DNA from: Adhaeribacter soli
GTDB lineage: Bacteria > Bacteroidota > Bacteroidia > Cytophagales > Hymenobacteraceae
Direction: 5' to 3'
Assembly: GCF_008727925.1 (NCBI RefSeq)
Contig: NZ_VTWT01000003.1
Span: 124,001-188,000 of the forward strand
Length of the DNA: 64,000 nucleotides
Shown: positions 19,501 through 26,645 of the stretch, piece after piece
Numbering within the stretch: position 1 is the first letter of the stretch
Layout: each line of letters begins with the position of its first letter
The notes under the pieces: generated by a model
Database searches by the model: none
What the model was told of the DNA's origin: nothing
Seen by the model: only the letters and a program-made list of their open reading frames with translations
Program-made: the position numbers and the translations under genes

Positions 19501-21471
19501 GGAGCGCTTGTTTCTAATGTGTATTACAATACCATATACGTTGGAGGAACTTCAACGGCAGGATCGTTAACTTCAGCAGCCTATTACAGAGGACAGAACA
19601 CTACGCTTACAGCGAAGAACAACATCTTCTATAATGCCCGTACAGGTGGAACCGGTGTTCATACAGCTATTACAAATACTGTAACCACTAACTGGACTGC
19701 TGCAAATGTGGACAACAACCTGATGTATGCTGCTAACCCAACTACGGTAGGTCAGTGGGGTGGTACAGCAGCTACAAACAATCGTACATTGGCCACCTGG
19801 AAGACCTCCAGCGCCGCCGATGCCAACTCCTTCTATTCTCCGGTAGTATTTGTGAACACTACTAACGACCTGCGCTTAGCTACGAACGACAACTGTAACC
19901 TGGATGGACGCGGAACGGCTATTGCTACGATTGATAAAGACATCAATAATGCAAACCGCCCTACTACGCAAGGTTCTACCCTGGCTACCCGTCCGGATGT
20001 TGGTTTCAGCGAGTTTACTCCGGATGCTGCTTTAGCAGGTACCTGGACCGGATCTGAATCTGCCGTTTGGGGAACTGGTCTGAACTGGTGCCGTGAAAGC
20101 TTGCCTACGGCTACCTCCAACATTGTAGTTCCACAGTATGTGTCGAACTATCCGAATGTAACTACCGGCACGGCCCAGGTAAATAACCTGACCGTAAGCA
20201 CAGGCGCTACCATGACGGTAAGCGGCGGTACCCTGGAAGTAAATGGCAACCTGACCAATAACGGAACCTTCAGCCATAGCAACGGTTGGGTAGAATTCAA
20301 AGGCGGTGCCGCTCAGGTAATTCCTGGCGTAACCTTCGCCAATCTGCGGATCAATGGCTCGGGTACCAAGTCGCTGGGTGACAATGTAACGGTAAATAAT
20401 GCGCTGGATATGGCTTCAGGCATTCTGTATACTACCAGCTACAAAGTTACTTTAAGCCCTGCTGCTACTATAGCTGAAACTGGTACAAGCCACGTAATCG
20501 GGGTAGTACAAAGCTCCGCTGATATGAACGCGGCCGGTGCCTTCACCTTCGGTGGCTTGGGAATTAAGCTGGAGCCGCAGGCCGGATCTGCTAATTTCCC
20601 TGGCGTAACAAACGTGATCCGTCATACCGGTATAACTGTTTCCGGTCCGAATGGCTCGAAGAGTATTTCCCGGATCTACGATATTGTTCCGGTTGATGCC
20701 GCTAAAAATGCGAACCTGAACGTGAAGATGACCATGGATTACATGATGCACGAATTAGGCACTATTCAGGAAGAAAACCTGGTGATGTTTAAATCGAAAA
20801 CCATGAACGGCCCTTGGGAGCCAAAAGGTTACCTGACCCGCGACAACGTTACCAAGCAGCTTTCCATCAATGGTATCACGGACTTCTCGTTCTGGACCAT
20901 GGGCGATGCTACCAATCCGCTTCCGGTTGAGCTGATCTCGTTCACAGCCGTGAAGAAAGGAAACAATGCGCTGCTGAACTGGGCAACTGCCATGGAGAAA
21001 AACAACCAGGGCTTTGAAGTTCAGGTTTCTGAAGATGGCCGCGAGTTCCGCGCACTTGGTTTCGTGGAAGGCAAGGGTGGCAACAGCATGCAGCAGTACA
21101 GCTTCACCGATACCGAAGAAGGTAAATTCGGGACCCGGTACTACCGTCTGAAGCAGCTTGACCTGGATGGCACCGCAGCTTACTATGGACCAAGAGCAGT
21201 TCAGTTCGAAACCCTGAAACTGACGGTAAGCGCTCATCCGAACCCATTTGTTGGCGAAGTGAACCTGACTATCCAGTCTGCTAAAGCCGAAGTCGCTACG
21301 GTAAGCATTACCGATATGGCCGGTAAAACGGTATACCAGAAACAGGTAAAAGTAGCCAAAGGACTGAATACGGTAAAAGTGGAACTGAATAACAACCACG
21401 CAACCGGCATTTACCTGATGACTACCCAGATGGGCAGCGAAAGACTGCATACCAAACTGATCAAACAATAA
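7582..21471 (+). CDS. Giant multidomain T9SS surface protein (4,629 aa) with triplicated lamin-tail/PKD module
   Basis: One uninterrupted 13.9-kb frame. A signal peptide with a basic n-region of ~35 residues ends near 'LPATAAFSQ'. Approximate order of parts: N-terminal beta-domain (55-235); BNR-associated-like domain (235-375); beta-helix (380-1070); Ig-like (1072-1193); second beta-helix (1195-1706); Ig-like (1710-1840); three copies of a 462-residue unit made of a lamin-tail-like domain ('DFLEITNL', 'LTGMTLTVVG') and a PKD-like domain ('WNWVFSPNTVTFVGGT', 'YTVTLTV'), with an Ig-like bridge in the first two, starting near 1838, 2300 and 2762; GEVED-like domain ('WIDYNQNGVFEGTE', 'GETEDYTV', 3095-3239); a second BNR-associated-like domain (3244-3392); third beta-helix (3395-4150); 'NNQGFEVQVSEDG' module (4447-4547); and a type A sorting domain ('HPNPF', 'TGIYLM'). 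It is probably a long surface adhesin or matrix protein; no catalytic site is seen. Confidence 0.85.
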   Translation: MQKRLPTERLSNCRHSEHRSGGLLSRSRRKPFQKWRSLLLWFMVMLPATAAFSQTTVTVGTSTTTQRYPFGSFFGYERSAALYTAAQIGQTGSITQLAWYPTSAKAASPVKIYLKQTTATSPAADTWANTINGAILVYDGSPALTAGSWNTIALTNSFDYFGGTENLLVLVETNHGGSGNGAGSTNPAVRYSSVTSTHRYWQTDTNPPTTETGTSTSNRPNIQVTFVPMANMSYASSTATQTNLTPVLPNTVNQQVIGFQVVTSGGANPLALTDINLNTTGTTNTAEIQNAKIFYTGSSSTFSTTSQFGATVAAPAGAYAVTGSQALKSGANYFWLTYDIAAGATPGNAIDAQITSLTVGGTAYTPSITNPAGVRTIMAPLNGNYTINNTQATGGRNYASFADAISDLNILGISGNVTFNVSTGQTFNESPLVLTATGTNSNAITFQRSGVGANPKIQGTNGAGSADYILTLSGSDYITFDGIDFADNPANATAATKMEQAIRLAGAATDGCKYNTFKNCDIALDKTNTNTTYGIYFSSAATSAAGSNSNNEFLNNAVHNALYGYYVYGNSTYLDDANRIGNQSSGTSSIYDLGNGTSTGYGVYYAYQTNFKLHNTAINNFSTSGSLYGINSFGSGTTAEIYNNTISALSTSGTSYSLYGIYMSSGGATSIYSNAISNLSASSTGTSVYGIYVAVTGANIYGNTVDDLRQDGGSSSSIYGINFAGSGTNNIYNNTVSNLLHTAATGAPSLYGLYVSSGTTNNIYGNNISNVSSAAGSTGPSVYGMQVTSGTTNNVYNNTIQEIISSSTGSSSAWGALFSGGTTNNISRNKIYNVATATTGSGIAYGLSVTSGVANVSNNAIYDIRANGATGTPGVRAVNFSGGSNHKLYYNSVYLNGVSSIASHQSAAVYITNSVTTVDMRNNMLVNNYDVATGTRAVAVYRSAVDVTKFATTSNNNLVYAGAPSVKNLLFYDGTNAAQTLADYRLRIGSPRETLAVTENPPFVSATTPFNLNLKTNVSTQAESGGEEIASFVDDYSAVNSRTGYPKAGQANGGGTLPDIGAYEGDFTPKDLTPPTITFTALAGTHLLTNRTLTATITDVNGINTGANGPRLYYRKSGEATYQVAANPTVNGDNYTFTIDYSLLTGGGVQALDRIEYYVAAEDANNNAATNPLGGSGATPPGTTAPATPASYIIQKIYSGNYYVGTSRAVDFATITEAATKLSEGAIDGDVTLQLIDASYSTNETFPIDLTETGKLDPASKIILKPENGVVATISGSSTTAIFKLNKISNFTLDGSNNGTSTRNLTIRNTSTAANTAVIQIVSTGTGAGTNNATLKNLILEAGSNTINTTFGIHAGGTTISTSGTGADNDYLTIENNKISKAAYGIYARGIAGGVLNNLIIKNNEIGGTAAADYIVYRGIDLQHAASPLIETNVISGVYGYAGSSFSISGIEIGSGVTSALINRNKVYDVVQPSTSEYGAYGINIADGTDHLVVNNVIYGMNVSNYSATSTSFNPFGIRIGGGTGHKIYYNSVNLYGSTLATKTVAGSALVVTSTSVTGLDIRNNIFANTMSVTGTAGYQFAVWFPASYNFANATLNHNSYYVTSDANHFVGKIGTTAASGNYTDVLAWRVVSQASNAGNDVASPAVSGTAPFTSDTDLSIPNGTVTSLESGGATVTDINKDFNDVTRPAGTGTAPDIGAYEFEGSTNDLVSPAIANISVTPAGNQCEPVSRTITAEVSDNVAVASVKLKYSFAGVPQTDITMTRSSGNAASGTYTATLPVAPSRNVLVSYSIEASDAKPNTASSTAVTYTDGQLSINAGADQAVNQGSPVTLTATSSNFPSSLKITEVIQNKSGTGVGTIPAYASAGADFLEITNLGNTTADLTGMTLTVVGSGARNYTFGTVTPVTLGAGQVLVLHIGAGTDNAANNYYNTGGTNDGILSTDPSGYVLKTSGGVVLDAVATNGYTFLAASGVTASDWSGNIATSSAGVRRTNAADTNDASDWTISANSTLDLGVANAGLNTINTVANVTWTSVPVTSTQTGREVTYNGLATGTYTFTATYNDGTCTTTDEVVVEVVPPVAPVAGFTATPTMVAANTTVAFTDTSTNLPASWNWVFSPNTVTFVGGTTAASQHPEVRFNAEGKYTVTLTVTNPGGNDDEVKTDYIVVDGTAPVISSVTASPAGVQCTPTARTITATVTDAYAGVNTVTLKYSIAGVAQSDVVMNRTSGDNLNGTYQATLPAAGANNVKVDYHIVATDNKPNTATGTTSSFTDAYPLAVNAGADQTINLGSPVTLTATSPNFPSGLKITEVMQYSLGTGAGTIPAYASAGADFLEITNLSTSTADLTGMTLTVVGVGARNYTFGAITPVTLGAGQVLVLHIGTGTDDAANNYYNTGGTRDAISSTSLTGYILKKASGEIVDAVATNGYTFLAASGVTSSDWSDNIATSSGGVRRTNAADTNDASDWTISTNSTLDLGVANAGLNTINTVVDITWTSVPVTSTQTGAEVTYNGLATGTYTFTATYNDGTCTTTDEVVVEVVPPVAPVAGFTATPTMVAANTTVAFTDTSTNLPASWNWVFSPNTVTFVGGTTAASQHPEVRFNAEGKYTVTLTVTNPGGNDDEVKTDYIVVDGTAPVISSVTASPAGVQCTPTARTITATVTDAYAGVNTVTLKYSIAGVAQSDVVMNRTSGDNLNGTYQATLPAAGANNVKVDYHIVATDNKPNTATGTTSSFTDAYPLAVNAGADQTINLGSPVTLTATSPNMIPGLRITEVIQNKSGTGVGTIPAYASAGSDFLEITNLGTTTADLTGMTLTVVGSGARNYTFGTVTPVTLGAGQVLVLHIGAGTDNAANNYYNTGGTNDGILSTDPSGYVLKTSGGVVLDAVATNGYTFLAASGVTASDWSGNIATSTAGVRRTNATDTNVATDWAISANSTLDLGVSNAGLNTINTVANVTWASVPVTSTQTGREVTYNGLAVGTYTFTASYNDGTCTTTDEVVVEVVPPVAPVAAFTASATTVTNLQTVTFTDQSTNVPDTWNWVFSPNTVTFVGGTSATSQHPQVKFNMAGSYTVTLTASNPGGTDDEEKVGYINVSLDYCTPLYGTGTGSGDFINGVELGTINNQNSGAASGPVYNNYTAQSTDLNMLNQYTLKVTNGNAGSGVVAAWIDYNQNGVFEGTEKLGEVTGLAAGALASINFTVPLTALNGSTRIRVREVWSNTNIDPCNLYTYGETEDYTVNILNPIPMTYVSSVVKQPHGGVVGIGTSGRQMIDIEVVTSGIHPVSQISSFTLNTNGSDNAATDIAAAHLYTTATATFNAATATLVGTATNPNGSFTITPATPVDLVTGTNYFWLTYDLATTGVPGNKIDAEVTHITIDGVDRVPTDNAPAGFRQLEGALAGPYEVGTGFTVPGFATLEEAVTALNTRGVSAAVDFNLINTSYTVTNPLVINRIPGSSSNNVVTFKPAPATVVSITNSGTGRLFDLSEADYVTFDGSNNGTTSRNLTLTTAATANPVIAFSNDATNNIVKNCIVESANTGTSSGAILIGTAATGATGNDNITLQNNTIRNRTGANYANAIYASGTATIANSAITIAGNEIANFTANGVSVTSTGNGDTWSITGNKFYNNLTPNTSQTAINFVPGTTANGNVISDNAIGGQSANAGGSPWLNSGAVAFRGITINAGTVAGTSVQNNVISNIRMSSTSSSSFIGINVTAGKVSVGELTANQIGSATANSITLNGTSTSSGITVASTEPAVIKNNLVRNFSLTSSGAFTGIGTSGSGSGTIESNTVSQIASTSTSTVAGISNGFSGATTIEANQIVNLAKTGANGGVMKGIVHTGSSAANQVLIRNNTVNALTTTSTATGTTTTASLVGISMESSGTALVIEGNSLNELWNTGTSGSTSVYGILNNGSGSNLTIKRNRIFDLRNASTSGTPIIYGIYYNFGISTIETNMISITNGANTNAVQIRGYFENSGALVSNVYYNTIYVGGTSTAGSLTSAAYYRGQNTTLTAKNNIFYNARTGGTGVHTAITNTVTTNWTAANVDNNLMYAANPTTVGQWGGTAATNNRTLATWKTSSAADANSFYSPVVFVNTTNDLRLATNDNCNLDGRGTAIATIDKDINNANRPTTQGSTLATRPDVGFSEFTPDAALAGTWTGSESAVWGTGLNWCRESLPTATSNIVVPQYVSNYPNVTTGTAQVNNLTVSTGATMTVSGGTLEVNGNLTNNGTFSHSNGWVEFKGGAAQVIPGVTFANLRINGSGTKSLGDNVTVNNALDMASGILYTTSYKVTLSPAATIAETGTSHVIGVVQSSADMNAAGAFTFGGLGIKLEPQAGSANFPGVTNVIRHTGITVSGPNGSKSISRIYDIVPVDAAKNANLNVKMTMDYMMHELGTIQEENLVMFKSKTMNGPWEPKGYLTRDNVTKQLSINGITDFSFWTMGDATNPLPVELISFTAVKKGNNALLNWATAMEKNNQGFEVQVSEDGREFRALGFVEGKGGNSMQQYSFTDTEEGKFGTRYYRLKQLDLDGTAAYYGPRAVQFETLKLTVSAHPNPFVGEVNLTIQSAKAEVATVSITDMAGKTVYQKQVKVAKGLNTVKVELNNNHATGIYLMTTQMGSERLHTKLIKQ
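13094..16860 (+). repeat. Three tandem copies of a 1,386-bp coding module
   Basis: The period is exactly 1,386 bp (462 codons), with starts near 13094, 14480 and 15866. By eye, 13729-14450 and 15115-15836 (722 bp, PKD plus bridge) are identical, while 13218-13466 and 15990-16238 (249 bp, lamin-tail part) are identical between copies 1 and 3. The third copy diverges in its PKD part and ends there, followed by the GEVED-like domain. The frame is kept throughout. Confidence 0.9.
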
Positions 21472-21493
21472 TTAACGGTATCGTTTAGACCAG

Positions 21494-21525
21494 AAAAAGG
21501 GGAAGCAATGCTTCCCCTTTTTTGT
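21494..21525 (+). terminator. Intrinsic terminator of the giant gene
   Basis: Perfect GGGGAAGC/GCTTCCCC stem with an AAT loop and a TTTTTT tail, about 25 bases after the stop codon. Confidence 0.85.
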
Positions 21526-21622
21526 TTTGTAAATGATCCTGGTTCAATAAACCCGCCCGGCAAAAGATCAGATTCGTTCCACGTGAAGCCGGAACGCTAT
21601 TCCGGAGGGGGTAAAAAGTAGG

Positions 21623-21654
21623 TTAGCAAATTCCGCAACTTTCCCGTAATTTTG
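21623..21654 (+). promoter_or_regulatory. Probable promoter of glyA
   Basis: TAATTTTG (21647-21654) matches the TAnnTTTG -7 element. A weak TTAGC -33 element lies 19 bases upstream. The -7 element ends 23 bases before the chosen ATG. Confidence 0.45.
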
Positions 21655-21677
21655 GGAAAATTGTGTACCCACAGATC

Positions 21678-22949
21678 ATGCAAAAAGATACCGCCATATT
21701 CGATTTAATTCAGAAAGAAAAAGAGCGCCAGATGCACGGCCTCGAACTTATTGCTTCCGAGAACTTCGTTTCCGACCAGGTTATGCAGGCCCAGGGCAGC
21801 ATTATGACGAATAAATACGCCGAAGGCCTGCCCGGAAAGCGTTATTATGGCGGTTGCGAGATCGTGGACCAGTCGGAGCAGTTGGCTATTGACCGGGCAA
21901 AAGAACTTTTCGGCGCCGCATGGGCCAACGTGCAGCCGCACTCCGGGGCACAGGCCAACGCCGCTGTTATGCTGGGCGTGCTGAATCCGGGCGATAAGAT
22001 CCTGGGTTTCGACCTGTCGCACGGCGGGCATTTAACGCACGGTTCTCCGGTAAACTACTCCGGTAAATTATACCAGCCGAGCTTTTACGGCGTGGAAGAA
22101 GAAACCGGCCTGATCGACTGGGAAAAAATTGCCGAAACAGCTGAACGCGAAAAACCAAAACTGATCATCTGCGGCGCTTCGGCTTATTCAAGAGACTGGA
22201 ACTACAAAGCCCTGCGCGAGGCCGCCGATCAGGTTGGCGCGCTGCTGATGGCCGATATTTCGCACCCGGCGGGTTTAATTGCCAAAGGCATGCTGAACAA
22301 CCCGTTCGACCATTGTCATATTGTAACCACTACCACGCACAAAACCCTGCGCGGGCCCCGCGGCGGCATGATCATGATGCCGAAAGATTTCGAGAACCCG
22401 TACGGCTTCAAAACCCCGAAAGGCGAACTGAAAATGATGTCGGCGGTGTTGGATGGCGCTGTTTTCCCGGGTTCTCAGGGCGGTCCGCTGGAGCACGTAA
22501 TCGCGGCCAAAGCCGTAGCGTTCTTCGAAGCACTTACGCCGGAATACAAAACCTACATCGAGCAGGTGCAGAAAAACGCCCAGGTTATGGCCAAAGCATT
22601 TGTAGAGAAAGGCTATAAGATCATTTCCGGCGGCACCGATAACCATTTAATGCTGATCGACCTGCGTTCGAAAGGAATTACCGGTAAAGTTGCCGAAAAT
22701 ACGCTCGTAAAAGCCGACATCACCATCAATAAAAACATGGTACCGTTCGACGATAAATCGCCATTCGTGACTTCCGGTATGCGCGTGGGTACGGCTGCGT
22801 TAACAACCCGCGGTTTGAAAGAGGCTGATATGGAACGCATTGTAGGCCTGATCGACGAAGTATTGACCAATGTGGACAACGAAGCCAAAATTTCGGCCGT
22901 GAAACAGGAGATCAATACTTGGATGGAACAATATCCGTTATTCAGCTAA
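21678..22949 (+). CDS. glyA: Serine hydroxymethyltransferase
   Basis: Pyridoxal-phosphate enzyme converting serine and tetrahydrofolate to glycine and 5,10-methylene-tetrahydrofolate in the cytoplasm; it is the main source of one-carbon units. Diagnostic motifs are '[10 protein letters not shown]', '[15 protein letters not shown]' and 'QPHSGAQAN'. The PLP-lysine site is '[14 protein letters not shown]', with the Schiff-base lysine at about residue 222. The usual bacterial length is ~420 aa and this is 423. An upstream in-frame GTG at 21663 would add five residues, but the ATG at 21678 gives the family-typical start '[14 protein letters not shown]'. tatC follows after 27 bases and rpiB overlaps tatC, so the three may be co-transcribed. 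Confidence 0.97.
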   Translation: MQKDTAIFDLIQKEKERQMHGLELIASENFVSDQVMQAQGSIMTNKYAEGLPGKRYYGGCEIVDQSEQLAIDRAKELFGAAWANVQPHSGAQANAAVMLGVLNPGDKILGFDLSHGGHLTHGSPVNYSGKLYQPSFYGVEEETGLIDWEKIAETAEREKPKLIICGASAYSRDWNYKALREAADQVGALLMADISHPAGLIAKGMLNNPFDHCHIVTTTTHKTLRGPRGGMIMMPKDFENPYGFKTPKGELKMMSAVLDGAVFPGSQGGPLEHVIAAKAVAFFEALTPEYKTYIEQVQKNAQVMAKAFVEKGYKIISGGTDNHLMLIDLRSKGITGKVAENTLVKADITINKNMVPFDDKSPFVTSGMRVGTAALTTRGLKEADMERIVGLIDEVLTNVDNEAKISAVKQEINTWMEQYPLFS

Positions 22950-22976
22950 AATTATTAAGAAGGATATAAAGAGGAA

Positions 22977-23831
22977 GTGGAAACAAAGCGTATAGGAAAA
23001 GGAGCGGACGAACAGCAGGAAATGACCTTTGTAGACCACCTGGAGGCCCTCAGGTGGCACCTGATCCGGGCGGCAGCTTCTATATTTGTTTTTGCACTTG
23101 CAGCTTTCTTTTCAAAGGAATTCGTTTTTCATGATCTGATCCTCGGCCCTTCGCGCGTGGATTTCTGGACCTACCGCCAGATCTGTGCCTTGGGCGAATT
23201 GGTGAACAACGAAGACCTTTGCATTCAGAAAATAAACTTTATTATTCAGGCGCGCCAGATGAGCTCCCAGTTCACCACCCACATGAGCGTTTCGTTCATG
23301 ATCGGTCTGGTGCTGGCTTTTCCGTATGCGTTCTGGGAAATATGGAGTTTCATTAAACCGGGGCTTTATCCGCGCGAACGCAAGAATTCGCAGGGCGCGG
23401 TTTTCTTTGTAACGATCCTGTTTATTCTGGGCCTGCTGTTCGGCTATTATTTTGCCGCGCCGATCTCGATAAACTTCCTGGCCTCTTACCAGGTAGATCC
23501 GAGCATCGAAAACCAGATCGACCTGCAATCTTACATCTCCACGTTAACCACCATGGTTTTCTCCTGCGCGTTGATGTTCGAGCTGCCCATGGTCATTTAT
23601 TTCCTGGCAAAAGCCGGGGTAATTTCGGCGGAGCTGCTTACCATGTACCGCCGGCACGCGTTTGTGCTCGTGCTGATCATTTCGGCCGTGGTTACCCCGC
23701 CGGATGTGCTGAGCATGACTATTTTTGCCATTCCGCTTTACCTGCTCTACGAGGCCAGTGCGGTTATTGCCCGGGTGGTGCGCAAAAGAGATATAGAACG
23801 TTTAAATAAAGAGCTGAAAGACAATGCTTAA
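22977..23831 (+). CDS. tatC: Twin-arginine translocase subunit TatC
   Basis: Core inner-membrane component of the Tat system, which recognises twin-arginine signal peptides and exports folded proteins. The family signature 'DHLEALRWHLIRA' is at residues 20-32, 'EIWSFIKPGLYPRER' follows TM2, and 'FELPMVIYFL' and 'VVTPPD' come later. Six membrane segments are visible (near 29-46, 103-123, 141-161, 190-212, 228-241 and 246-266). At 284 aa it is slightly longer than E. coli TatC, with an enlarged first periplasmic loop (about residues 47-100, two Cys), a form often seen in Bacteroidota. The start is a GTG at 22977, placed after AGAGGAA; a shorter start at the internal ATG (23022) would still keep the signature. 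No tatA gene is nearby. Confidence 0.95.
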   Translation: METKRIGKGADEQQEMTFVDHLEALRWHLIRAAASIFVFALAAFFSKEFVFHDLILGPSRVDFWTYRQICALGELVNNEDLCIQKINFIIQARQMSSQFTTHMSVSFMIGLVLAFPYAFWEIWSFIKPGLYPRERKNSQGAVFFVTILFILGLLFGYYFAAPISINFLASYQVDPSIENQIDLQSYISTLTTMVFSCALMFELPMVIYFLAKAGVISAELLTMYRRHAFVLVLIISAVVTPPDVLSMTIFAIPLYLLYEASAVIARVVRKRDIERLNKELKDNA

Positions 23832-24258
23832 AATTGCCATAGGCGGCGATCACGCCGGATTCGAGTACAAGAAATTGCTAACCAGCTTGCTGGAAGAAAA
23901 AGGGCATTCGGTAAAAGATTTCGGGCCATTCTCCGATGCTTCGGTAGATTACCCGGACCACGTGCACCCGCTGGCCAAAGCCATAAACGAGAAGGAATTC
24001 GATTTCGGCATTCTGATCTGCGGCAGTGGCAACGGCGTAGCCATGACGGCCAATAAATACCCTCAGGTACGCGCTGCTTTGTGCTGGCTGCCGGAACTGG
24101 CCAAACTAGCCCGCGAACACAACAATGCCAATATTCTTTGCATACCTGCCCGTTTCGTGAGCGAAGAAACTGCTGCCGAAATGGTGAAGCTATTCCTGGA
24201 AACTGCCTTTGAAGGCGGCCGCCACGCCAACCGGGTAAACAAGATTGCCTGCCAGTAA
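23824..24258 (+). CDS. rpiB: Ribose-5-phosphate isomerase B
   Basis: RpiB/LacAB-family enzyme interconverting ribulose-5-phosphate and ribose-5-phosphate in the pentose phosphate pathway. It begins 'MLKIAIGGDHAGFEYK', carries the 'ILICGSGNGVAMTANK' active-site loop with the catalytic Cys, and ends 'GGRHANRVNKI', all canonical. Its length of 144 aa is typical. The ATG overlaps the tatC stop by eight bases, which indicates translational coupling. Confidence 0.95.
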   Translation: MLKIAIGGDHAGFEYKKLLTSLLEEKGHSVKDFGPFSDASVDYPDHVHPLAKAINEKEFDFGILICGSGNGVAMTANKYPQVRAALCWLPELAKLAREHNNANILCIPARFVSEETAAEMVKLFLETAFEGGRHANRVNKIACQ

Positions 24259-24279
24259 ATAATTTAGATTGGAATATTT

Positions 24280-24317
24280 GAAACCGGAACATCTGAAAAG
24301 GTGCTCCGGTTTTTTTA
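24280..24317. terminator. Terminator between convergent rpiB and the macro-domain gene
   Basis: AAACCGGA/TCCGGTTT stem followed by TTTTTTT on the plus strand. It lies about 20 bases after rpiB and may serve both directions. Confidence 0.75.
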
Positions 24318-24372
24318 TGCTGCCGCTGCCCGAATGCTTTTGAAATGAAATCCAGGCAGCTGGAGTTATGCG

Positions 24373-24927
24373 CTAAAAGGATTTCGGAGTCCCTGAAGCT
24401 TGTGTTAGTTCCTGATAAAGTCTCAGATTCTCTTCATCAAAGCAAACAAAAGTAACTTCTTCCGGTAGCGGGTTTTTCTGCAGAAATGCTACTGTTTCGG
24501 AGAGGGCAATGTGGGCTGCTTCCGGTTTTGGGTAGCCGTAAACGCCCGTGCTGATATTCGAAAAAGCCACCGTCTGGCAGTTGTTTTCCTGCGCCAGTTT
24601 CAGGCTGTTTCGATAGCAATTTGCCAGCTTTTCGGGTTCGTCCTGGGTGCCGCCGTACCATATCGGCCCAACCGTATGGATCACGTAACGGGCCGGTAGT
24701 TTGCCCGCCGTCGTGATAACAGCCTCCCCGATCTGGCAACCGCCTTGCCGCGCCGCGATTTTCCGGCATTCTTCCAGAATTTCCGGACCGCCGGCCCGGT
24801 GAATGGCTCCATCTACCCCGCCGCCGCCTAAAAGCGAACTGTTAGCTGCGTTTACAATGGCATCGGCTTCTATTTTGGTAATATCGGCCTGAATAACTTT
24901 AATGCGGTCTTTAACAGGAACGTTCAT
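24373..24927 (-). CDS. Macro-domain O-acetyl-ADP-ribose deacetylase family protein
   Basis: A single macro domain of 184 aa resembling the YmdB/MacroD type that hydrolyses O-acetyl-ADP-ribose and mono-ADP-ribosyl esters. The ADP-ribose-binding segments are '[18 protein letters not shown]' (residues ~27-44), 'GEAVITTAG' with '[10 protein letters not shown]' (~67-90) and '[11 protein letters not shown]' (~121-131); the Asn/Asp of the catalytic loop (N27, D39) are present. It lies 49 bases after the stop of the minus-strand metalloprotease gene and could be read from the same transcript, though no functional link is evident. There is no signal peptide, so it is cytoplasmic. Confidence 0.92.
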   Translation of the reverse strand: MNVPVKDRIKVIQADITKIEADAIVNAANSSLLGGGGVDGAIHRAGGPEILEECRKIAARQGGCQIGEAVITTAGKLPARYVIHTVGPIWYGGTQDEPEKLANCYRNSLKLAQENNCQTVAFSNISTGVYGYPKPEAAHIALSETVAFLQKNPLPEEVTFVCFDEENLRLYQELTQASGTPKSF

Positions 24928-24976
24928 GGCTGAAAGTAGCAGGTTAGAAATGGTAGGGAAAAGCCGGTAAAAAGTC

Positions 24977-26467
24977 TTAATGCTGAATTACCAGCCGGCG
25001 GGTAAGAAATTTATTTTCGGCCGTGCGGCCCCGGATAATGTACAGACCGCTTTGCAAGCCGGAGGTATTTACGGTAGTGGCCCTTTCATTTAACGTAACT
25101 TCCCGCATCAGTTGCCCGATCGAACTAAATATCTCTACCCGACGCAAGGTCTGGCCAGCCGGAGCGCCAACAGAGATTTCGCGGTTAGCCGGATTGGGGA
25201 AAAGCTGCAGATCCAGGGTGGTGACTTTTATATAGCCGCGTTTCACCTCTGTATCGGTGCCTCTACTGTCTGATACGGTAAGGGTAACGGTATAGGCTCC
25301 CGGCTGATCGTAGCGGATATTCTGGGGCGTAGAATCGTTGGAGGTAGCAGGAGTTCCGCCTTCAAAGATCCAGAAGAATTTTGTTGGGCGCCGGCCATTC
25401 GAGTAATAAAAAAAGTCGGTCGTTTCTCCCGGTAAAATAGCATCAGGCAAAGCCCGGAAATCAGCATTTAGTACGTTCGTGCACACATTGGAATTCAGAA
25501 TAGAACGGCGGGAGGTTTGCAGCACGGCGTTCATCCTGGCCGACTGGTCTTTGGTGAACAGGTTCATGCAGGCGTCGTTGGTATAATCCATGAAGTTCAT
25601 GAACATGTCACCGTTCGGGCCATTGTTGCAGGATATCTTCGGAAAGGAAGGGCAGCCGGAAGAACTTACGAATTGGTTTGGGGTATCGTTAATAAAATCG
25701 GAATCGGTGCAGGAACTGTCGGCATCGCCCCAGATGTGGCGCAGCCCCAGCCAGTGGCCAATTTCGTGCGTGGCAGTACGGCCGCGGTTATAAGGCGCCG
25801 GAAAGGGGTTTAACGGCGTACGGCCTACGCTGGTATGCTTTAGCACAATGCCATCTGTTTCGGGTGGCCCACCGGGAAATTGCGCATAGCCCAGAATGTT
25901 GTCGGCCAGGTTGCAGATCCAGATATTCAGGTAAAGTTCAGTATTCCAGGCATCGCGGCCGCCCCGACTGGTAAATTTTACTTCGTTTTCAGTGTATTTA
26001 AAACTGGTTTTCGGGGTGAACGTGCGGGTAATTCCGGCGGTGGGCTTTCCATGCGGATCGAGGCTGGCCAGGCAGAAATAGAGCTGCGGGCTTCCGGCTA
26101 CCGGCTTAAAGGGCGGCGGCGTGTTGGTAGTATCTGCGTTGCGGCGGTTAAAATCTTCGTTTAAAACCGTAAGCTGCGAAAGCAACTGCGCATCCGATAC
26201 ATTTTGCAAAGCACTGTTGTACACCACATGAAACACTACCGGTATGGTATCGCTTTGCTGCTTGCTGCGGTGCGTTGCCCGGCTCTTCAGATAAGCCTGT
26301 ACTTCTTTTTCTACCAGTAGCAATTGTTTCCGGTAGGCTGGGTTTTGTTTTAGAAGCAGGGCATTGGCCTGGTTTGTAGCGCAGCCCCGGTCCGGCTGGC
26401 CCTGGCCAAAACAAGTAAGTTGCAGGGTGAAAATGGTAGCAAAAAGCAACCAGAAAGTCTTCGTCAT
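24977..26467 (-). CDS. Secreted M43 (pappalysin-type) zinc metalloprotease with T9SS tail
   Basis: Putative extracellular protease of ~496 aa. The ATG at 26467 gives a normal signal peptide ('[21 protein letters not shown]'); an upstream in-frame ATG would add 26 unlikely residues. The catalytic domain has '[10 protein letters not shown]', then the zinc site [11 protein letters not shown] (first His about residue 234), and the metzincin Met-turn '[16 protein letters not shown]'. A PKD-like domain follows ('[16 protein letters not shown]', '[12 protein letters not shown]'), then a type A sorting domain ('[10 protein letters not shown]', 'SGLYIIRG'). It is a paralogue of the next gene upstream but has one PKD domain instead of several. 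It probably degrades external proteins for nutrition; the substrate is unknown. Confidence 0.92.
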   Translation of the reverse strand: MTKTFWLLFATIFTLQLTCFGQGQPDRGCATNQANALLLKQNPAYRKQLLLVEKEVQAYLKSRATHRSKQQSDTIPVVFHVVYNSALQNVSDAQLLSQLTVLNEDFNRRNADTTNTPPPFKPVAGSPQLYFCLASLDPHGKPTAGITRTFTPKTSFKYTENEVKFTSRGGRDAWNTELYLNIWICNLADNILGYAQFPGGPPETDGIVLKHTSVGRTPLNPFPAPYNRGRTATHEIGHWLGLRHIWGDADSSCTDSDFINDTPNQFVSSSGCPSFPKISCNNGPNGDMFMNFMDYTNDACMNLFTKDQSARMNAVLQTSRRSILNSNVCTNVLNADFRALPDAILPGETTDFFYYSNGRRPTKFFWIFEGGTPATSNDSTPQNIRYDQPGAYTVTLTVSDSRGTDTEVKRGYIKVTTLDLQLFPNPANREISVGAPAGQTLRRVEIFSSIGQLMREVTLNERATTVNTSGLQSGLYIIRGRTAENKFLTRRLVIQH

Positions 26468-26597
26468 TGCAGGCTGTATAAAACAGGAAGGAAATGGTAA
26501 CGTTGTTAAGCCTGATACGCGGAAAATAGAAAAAATATCAGCCATTCGTTGGGAAATTCTGCAGAGGGAGCTAATGCGGCTGCTTAGCAGGTAAATA

Positions 26598-26628
26598 AAA
26601 AAAGGCAGCTGATGGGCTGCCTTTTTGT
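26598..26628 (-). terminator. Bidirectional terminator between the two metalloprotease genes
   Basis: AAAAAGGCAGC/GCTGCCTTTTT stem with A/T runs on both sides. It lies just downstream of the minus-strand gene ending at 26646. Confidence 0.8.
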
Positions 26629-26645
26629 GTAATGTAAAGTTTAGC

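Noticed and set aside
20755-21468. 237-codon antisense ORF under the 3' end of the giant gene
   Set aside because: It mirrors the conserved sorting domain; the protein is compositionally odd and unrecognisable.
7582-21471. Giant ORF considered as NRPS/PKS or toxin system
   Set aside because: The size is suggestive but the translation is beta-helix, PKD, lamin-tail, GEVED and sorting-domain sequence with no adenylation, ketosynthase or toxin motifs.
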